Shown piece by piece: positions 59,583 through 64,000 of a DNA stretch of 64,000 bases. Position numbers and translations under genes: made by a program. The notes beneath the pieces are model-generated. The model made no database searches. It had not been told where the DNA came from and saw only the letters and a program-made list of their open reading frames with translations. Source of the stretch: Trichoplax adhaerens (lineage: Eukaryota > Placozoa > Uniplacotomia > Trichoplacea > Trichoplacidae); contig NW_002060947.1 of assembly GCF_000150275.1 (NCBI RefSeq), positions 4,392,335 to 4,456,334 of the forward strand, written 5' to 3'. The stretch's first letter is position 1, and the number at the start of each line of letters is the position of its first letter.

Positions 59583-59712
59583 GTACGTACAGTACGTATA
59601 GAGTGTAGAGTGTAGAGTGTAGAGTGTACAGTACTGTACACTCTCTCAGTGCACAGTGTACAGTGTACAGTACTGCAGTAGGACTGTACTCTACCGTACT
59701 GTATGACTGCAA
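59583..59712. repeat. GTGTAGA/TACTGTAC repeat block with perfect 24-bp palindrome
   Basis: 'gagtgta' is repeated about four times (59611-59630) and then a perfect palindrome spans 59621-59644 (AGAGTGTACAGT and its reverse complement). GTGTACAGT and ACTGTAC repeats follow. It belongs to the same palindromic family as the blocks at 18.3 and 38.5 kb. Confidence 0.9.
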
Positions 59713-60826
59713 GTCGCAGAGAACTGTGCCATGTCGCATTCATAGCCACATTACAAGTCGTATTGTATGTAGATTGGGAAAAATGATTTTCTTACATTCT
59801 TACGCTAAACCTGACTTCTAATTATAATTATTAATTAATTTATGAATTAATTGATGAAGTAATTACGATGTATATGGCTGATGGACTGGATAGTAATGCT
59901 TTTAATAAACAACAAATAATCTAACCTTGAATTAGAATATATGAATATTAAATTGGACGTGGACATGGAATGATAAATACAGTATTCTTCCCAATCTGTG
60001 TAGTCTTACGTAACATTGGAAAAATTGAAGGGGTTATCGAAACGTACTGTAGAAACCGCGACTGGCAATGATCCTTATTTTCATAACTGGATCACTTGTC
60101 ATCGATTAATAAATAGGAGAGCGGACATAGTGACTGTATTTGGTCAAGACAAGACTTACTTCTGCCATAAACTTGCTAATGGCCGAGCAAGATATTCACT
60201 TGATTGTTTGCGTTTTATCTGTCGGCCAGCAGTTATATTATCCAGCTTGTCAACACTGCTTCGTAAGATTAAGAACTCAAAATAACAGGTGATAAAATTT
60301 AAAATTCACGTTGCTTTACAGAATTCATACTACAACTAATTCATGATAGTGATTGATGCTTACGAAGCTCTATCAGTGACGATAAACGCGTATACAGTAG
60401 TCTACTGTACAATTTACTAATAGAAACGATCTCGAATAGATGATATCATGACATTTTTTGCTTGATGAAATGCACTATTCTGTACAAGTACAACACAGTA
60501 AATGCGTAGTAGTACGATCGATCAATGCTGTACTTATTAATGAATGTGTAATTTGATGGAGGTGAATCAGTTAAAGTTCGATCGATTCGATGATGGACTA
60601 TCAAAAGTAGCATTTGATATCGAAAGAATGTACACGATAGGAACAAACTTATTGCTATAGATGTCGACTACAGCAATTGACATTTTCCTATGATGGTAAT
60701 GCCGATAGTATGCATGGAAAGCAATTCAATAAGCAAGAATTTGACGGAGATTGGAGTTATACAGTTACTGTCGGCTTAGTACTTACCTAAGTATTAGTAA
60801 CCAAGGTGATTTTAATATCTCCTTAG
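59713..60826. other. Region 5' of the DDIAS-like gene; missing first exon(s) expected here or further left
   Basis: The first recognised DDIAS-like exon begins with an acceptor, so at least one upstream coding exon is needed. An 89-codon frame at 60016-60285 (no ATG at its start; a possible donor 'cttc|gtaaga' near its end) has mixed protein-like composition but no match I know, and that donor has the wrong phase to join 60827. I could not identify the initiator exon. Confidence 0.4.
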
Positions 60827-62767
60827 GCTAATATGCCCTCGATGCAAGCAAGTCTACTGTGATCAGCAAATTTGTTATCGCTATAGGCTCAAGCTAAACG
60901 TAACTGACCAAGATTCTATTGCTGATGTTACTTTATTTGGTAAGTGTGTGGAGAATGTTATTGGTAGAACAGCGACAGAACTACATAGGTGAGAAGATAA
61001 AGTAAAATTGCCATATAAAATTTGATTCAAAATTCATTCTTGTATTTCTGTTATTGATCGGGTCTTACTATCTCGTACTGTAGGATGCTATCCACTCGAC
61101 AATCTCGATATGACAAGAGCCTTGCTAATATCTTGCAATATATCATTAATTATTATTTTATTGGTTCAATGATCGAGCTGTCGTTTTCATCCCATCGCTA
61201 CAATGGCAAAGTAAAATGCCAGCATTTGTCGGACATTAAAGTAAAGCAAACACGTGTCTCCAATTTTTATACGGGTGAGCAGAAACTTCAAATCAATACT
61301 GTACAATGAATTGTTGTAATATGCATAACATTTTGATATATAATCAGTTTAGCATGCTATAAAAACGATTTAACATGTGTTCATGATAAGACGTCGTCAT
61401 GAATTAATTTCGATGCTGTCATAATTCACATAATAGGTTGTTATCCATCTTTTATTGCTACAAAAATTGAACCTGTCAGCACTAGAAAATGCACAGTGAT
61501 TGAAGAATTCGAAAATGCACTTTCGCAAATGCAATGTGCTTGTTCAAAGACTAGTACTGACATCGACCACGTAGAAGGTGGTAACTTTGACGGCCCAAGT
61601 GGTGAAACTTTCAACAATAGTGATTGGCAAGTTTTATTATGGGATAGTGAAGAATGGAAATTGGATGAGATCGAAACAAATGACATACCTTCAGAAGGAT
61701 TGTCAGAAGCTAAGGAATTGTTAAATACTAATTTTAGTACAACTGCTAAGGAATCAGATACTTTTAAACTGAATAATCATCAGTGGAATACAAGCAACAC
61801 TGCAGAATATAGCTATAATAAAACTTGGGTTTCAGCCTCTCCTCCTTCTTTAAACCTAACTTGCTGTAGCTGCGGTCATGATGTTACGGTGGTATCTAAT
61901 TTAGAACGTAGTTGGCTACAAAACAATGTATCAATATCCCCCGGCATGGATAATCAATCAATGAGTTGGTTTAGTGATTATGGCTTTAATCATAAAGATT
62001 GTAATATTAGTGTACGAGTGAAAGATAAGAACGATAAAGAAGAGGTAATACCGGGTGTTAATTTATCTAATCATAATGGTGAAACTCAAACTAATTTTGT
62101 CGAACAAAACGTAACATTTAGTAGCAGTAATGATTCTATCAGGCCGGTAAGCCATCCGGTTACATGTTCATCGCCAAGGCAGACAAATGATGAATCTTTG
62201 CCTTCGGAGACTTTACTACTGTACTCACGTTGCAATTCCAGCGATAGTATCAAAGATGATCATACAGGTTCCAGCGATTCCGGTTGTAATCAGAATTATA
62301 TTTTCTGCCGATCGGATACGAGAGACACACTATTGCTATTTTCACCGATTAATACAGCCGAAATTGTAAACGATTCGAATCAGCAAACAGGCCGCAAGCG
62401 GCGAAGAACGTCTCATGTCAATCTTTCTCGCAGGAAAGAATTGTATAAGGAAAATGTTGTTGCAAAATCTAGCGCTTGGGATTCTAATATTAATGTCGAC
62501 CAAAAGAAATTGTCGTTAGTGTTTACTCCTAGTGAAAAATTAGATGCAAATGATTATGATAGCGAAACGTTATTTTTATTTTCTCAGAATAATACCAGTG
62601 CAAGTTCGCAACATTTCCAAGATATTACGACCACAGCTAATCAGGATCAAGGTCCAGTATCCCGTACGAATAAGCGCTACAGTTGTAATGACCAAAATGC
62701 AGGTTACGTTGGTATAACTCCAAGTAGCACCCTGAAGCGAAAGCTATTCAAGGCAGAGAATGCATAA
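60827..62767 (+). CDS. DDIAS: DDIAS/noxin-like protein, 3' exons (start not found)
   Basis: Three exons: 60827-60988, 61084-61274, 61437-62767, phase-consistent, about 560 residues to the TAA. The first carries an OB-fold/RPA1-C-like zinc-ribbon segment: CPRC at the beginning, CYRYRL, then VTLFGKC and IGRTATELHR. This aligns well with the N-terminus of vertebrate DDIAS (noxin; NCPKC...YRYKL...ITVFGSC...LTATGLHR). The next exons continue with the matching segment ending CTVIEEFENAL. The rest (~residues 150-560) is Ser/Asn/Thr-rich and disordered, with repeated short motifs of type SETLL(L/F)YS/SQN and a basic KRRRTS patch. DDIAS in vertebrates is a DNA-damage-induced anti-apoptotic protein; its role here is inferred only from family. 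The initiating exon is missing from my model. Confidence 0.75.
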
Positions 62768-63405
62768 AGATACTATAGTTACTATTTGGAGTTGAAAATA
62801 ATTTCATATGAATTACCGTAAATATTTTTATAAGATCCATAGCTCGTTTCTTAAGCGTTGAAGTAATTCGATGTCATTAATGCAATTTCGATTTATTTAA
62901 TTTATAAACGCCTGTATACACTACAGATTATGACTACTTTGAAGGTAATAATTTATTATATAGTAATTATATATAATTATTTATTGAGCATGTATTGTTA
63001 TATACTATACTGTAATTTTGCACCTTTTACAATACTAATATCCCTTATTGACAGTAACTATAGTAATTTTTCGGTTATTTTGGGTAGACAAAGTCAAGAG
63101 ATAGTTTTAAATATACGTATACAGTGTAGTGAGATGGCCAAGATTGCGCCATTACTATTACTTATTTTTGGTATGTACATTTATGCCCACAATAAAAGTT
63201 CGGCGTATAACATACATGCATTTTACTGGTCGCTACTGATGTATTAATCGTTTTGGGATCTGCTAAAAGTCCACTATGCTATATTGAAAGACCTTTATTC
63301 GCAGCAGTGAGCACTTATTGAGTAAGTGCTGGGGCGTGTAGTTGTGATTGAAGTACAATTAAAATGTAATCTACTGTAATGTGAGACATGTTAAACTCGA
63401 AAGAA
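62768..63405. other. 3' flank of the DDIAS-like gene
   Basis: AT-rich. A 105-codon Ile/Tyr/Leu-rich frame at 62930-63247 has the composition expected of chance ORFs in such sequence, and I do not support it as a gene. Confidence 0.5.
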
Positions 63406-63880
63406 AGTGGTAGTTCTAGCTTATTTTAAACAGTTCTAGTTTACACAATCCTGAGTGCTACAAGTATTACTCTATCAACAAAAATTGGTATGTAAGTATA
63501 ATGGGATAGAGGTTCATCAAAGAGAAATCATTTTTCTCTTGATGTTACTTTATCAGAAGTGGTAGTTCTAGCCTATTTTAAGCAGTTGTAGCGTAGTCAT
63601 ACTTCAATAAACAATCCTGATTGCTATAGGTATTACTTCGTCTACAAAAATTGATATGCAAGTATGATAGGATAGAGGTTCATTGAAGGAAAGTATTTCT
63701 CTTATCGTTACTTGATCAGAAGTGGTAGTTCTGGCCTCTATTAAGCACTTCTACTTTAGATCACAGTTCGTTAAACAATCCTGATTGCCACAGGTACTGC
63801 TCCATCAACAAAATTGGTATGTAAGTATAATAGGATAGAAGCTCATCGAAGTGATAGCGTTTCTCTTGTTGTTACTTCTT
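63406..63880. repeat. Three-copy tandem repeat, ~155-163 bp unit
   Basis: 'agtggtagttct' begins units at 63406, 63558 and 63721. Each continues with 'caatcctgattgc' (or gagtgc), 'tacaaaaattg(g)tatg', 'aggatagagg/agaagttcat' and 'tttctcttg...gttact'. The copies are about 80% alike. The array ends near 63880, close to the right edge. Confidence 0.9.
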
Positions 63881-64000
63881 TACGATAAAATGAAAATGAT
63901 TTTAAATATAAGGAATACAATATTACTATCGTTAGCAGTACTTTATAGTACGACTTATAATGCGCAAGTTAGCCTTAATATGCAGGATGGCTTCTAGTGC
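63881..64000. other. Right edge, nothing recognised
   Basis: Short AT-rich end of the window without identifiable features. Confidence 0.5.

Noticed and set aside
62930-63247. 105-codon hydrophobic ORF after the DDIAS-like gene
   Set aside because: Ile/Tyr/Leu composition is what AT-rich DNA gives by chance; no codon bias or splice context supports it.

Overview
The window is nuclear DNA of an animal: AT-rich, with intron-dense genes (introns mostly 70-300 bp, GT/AG) and metazoan protein families that include a Myc-type bHLH-zipper protein. The gene content, short introns, low GC and frequent TACTGTAC-type repeats are what I would expect of a placozoan such as Trichoplax. That assignment is inference from the sequence alone.

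Layout. 2-772: last exon of a MYC homologue, running off the left edge. 1638-2793: a 15-copy, 78-bp satellite. 5374-6006: a single-exon RAB9. 6007-18295: 12 kb with no gene I can support. 18296-19230: a palindromic TACTG/CAGTA-rich repeat block with a hairpin-bearing unit. 19621-23124: ALKBH8 (11 exons, +). 24007-25985: GTPBP8 (6 exons, -), convergent with ALKBH8. 27584-27655: tRNA-Thr(CGT), -. 27989-36606: THOC2 (40 exons, +). 38998-44407: PCF11 (12 exons, +), whose first intron is about 2 kb and holds an unexplained membrane-protein ORF. 47331-50216: an intronless 961-residue Sel1-repeat protein with poly-His and poly-Gln tracts, -. 50217-60826: mostly empty, with tandem duplications and a possible gene relic. 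60827-62767: 3' part of a DDIAS/noxin-like gene, +. 63406-63880: a three-copy tandem repeat.

The spliced models for ALKBH8, GTPBP8, THOC2 and PCF11 were built by hand from conserved protein sequence plus splice sites. In each, all exon phases agree and the total is a multiple of three (1908, 867, 4407 and 1710 nt). The central 21 kb is devoted to RNA: tRNA wobble modification (ALKBH8), mitochondrial ribosome assembly (GTPBP8), a tRNA gene, mRNA export (THOC2) and mRNA 3'-end formation (PCF11). They act in separate steps, and nothing shows that they are co-regulated. I found no clearly new multi-gene system. The best leads are the hairpin repeat unit, the satellite's higher-order structure, the ORF inside the PCF11 intron, the duplicated splice donor in GTPBP8 and the unresolved coding fragments at 51.7-52.9 kb.
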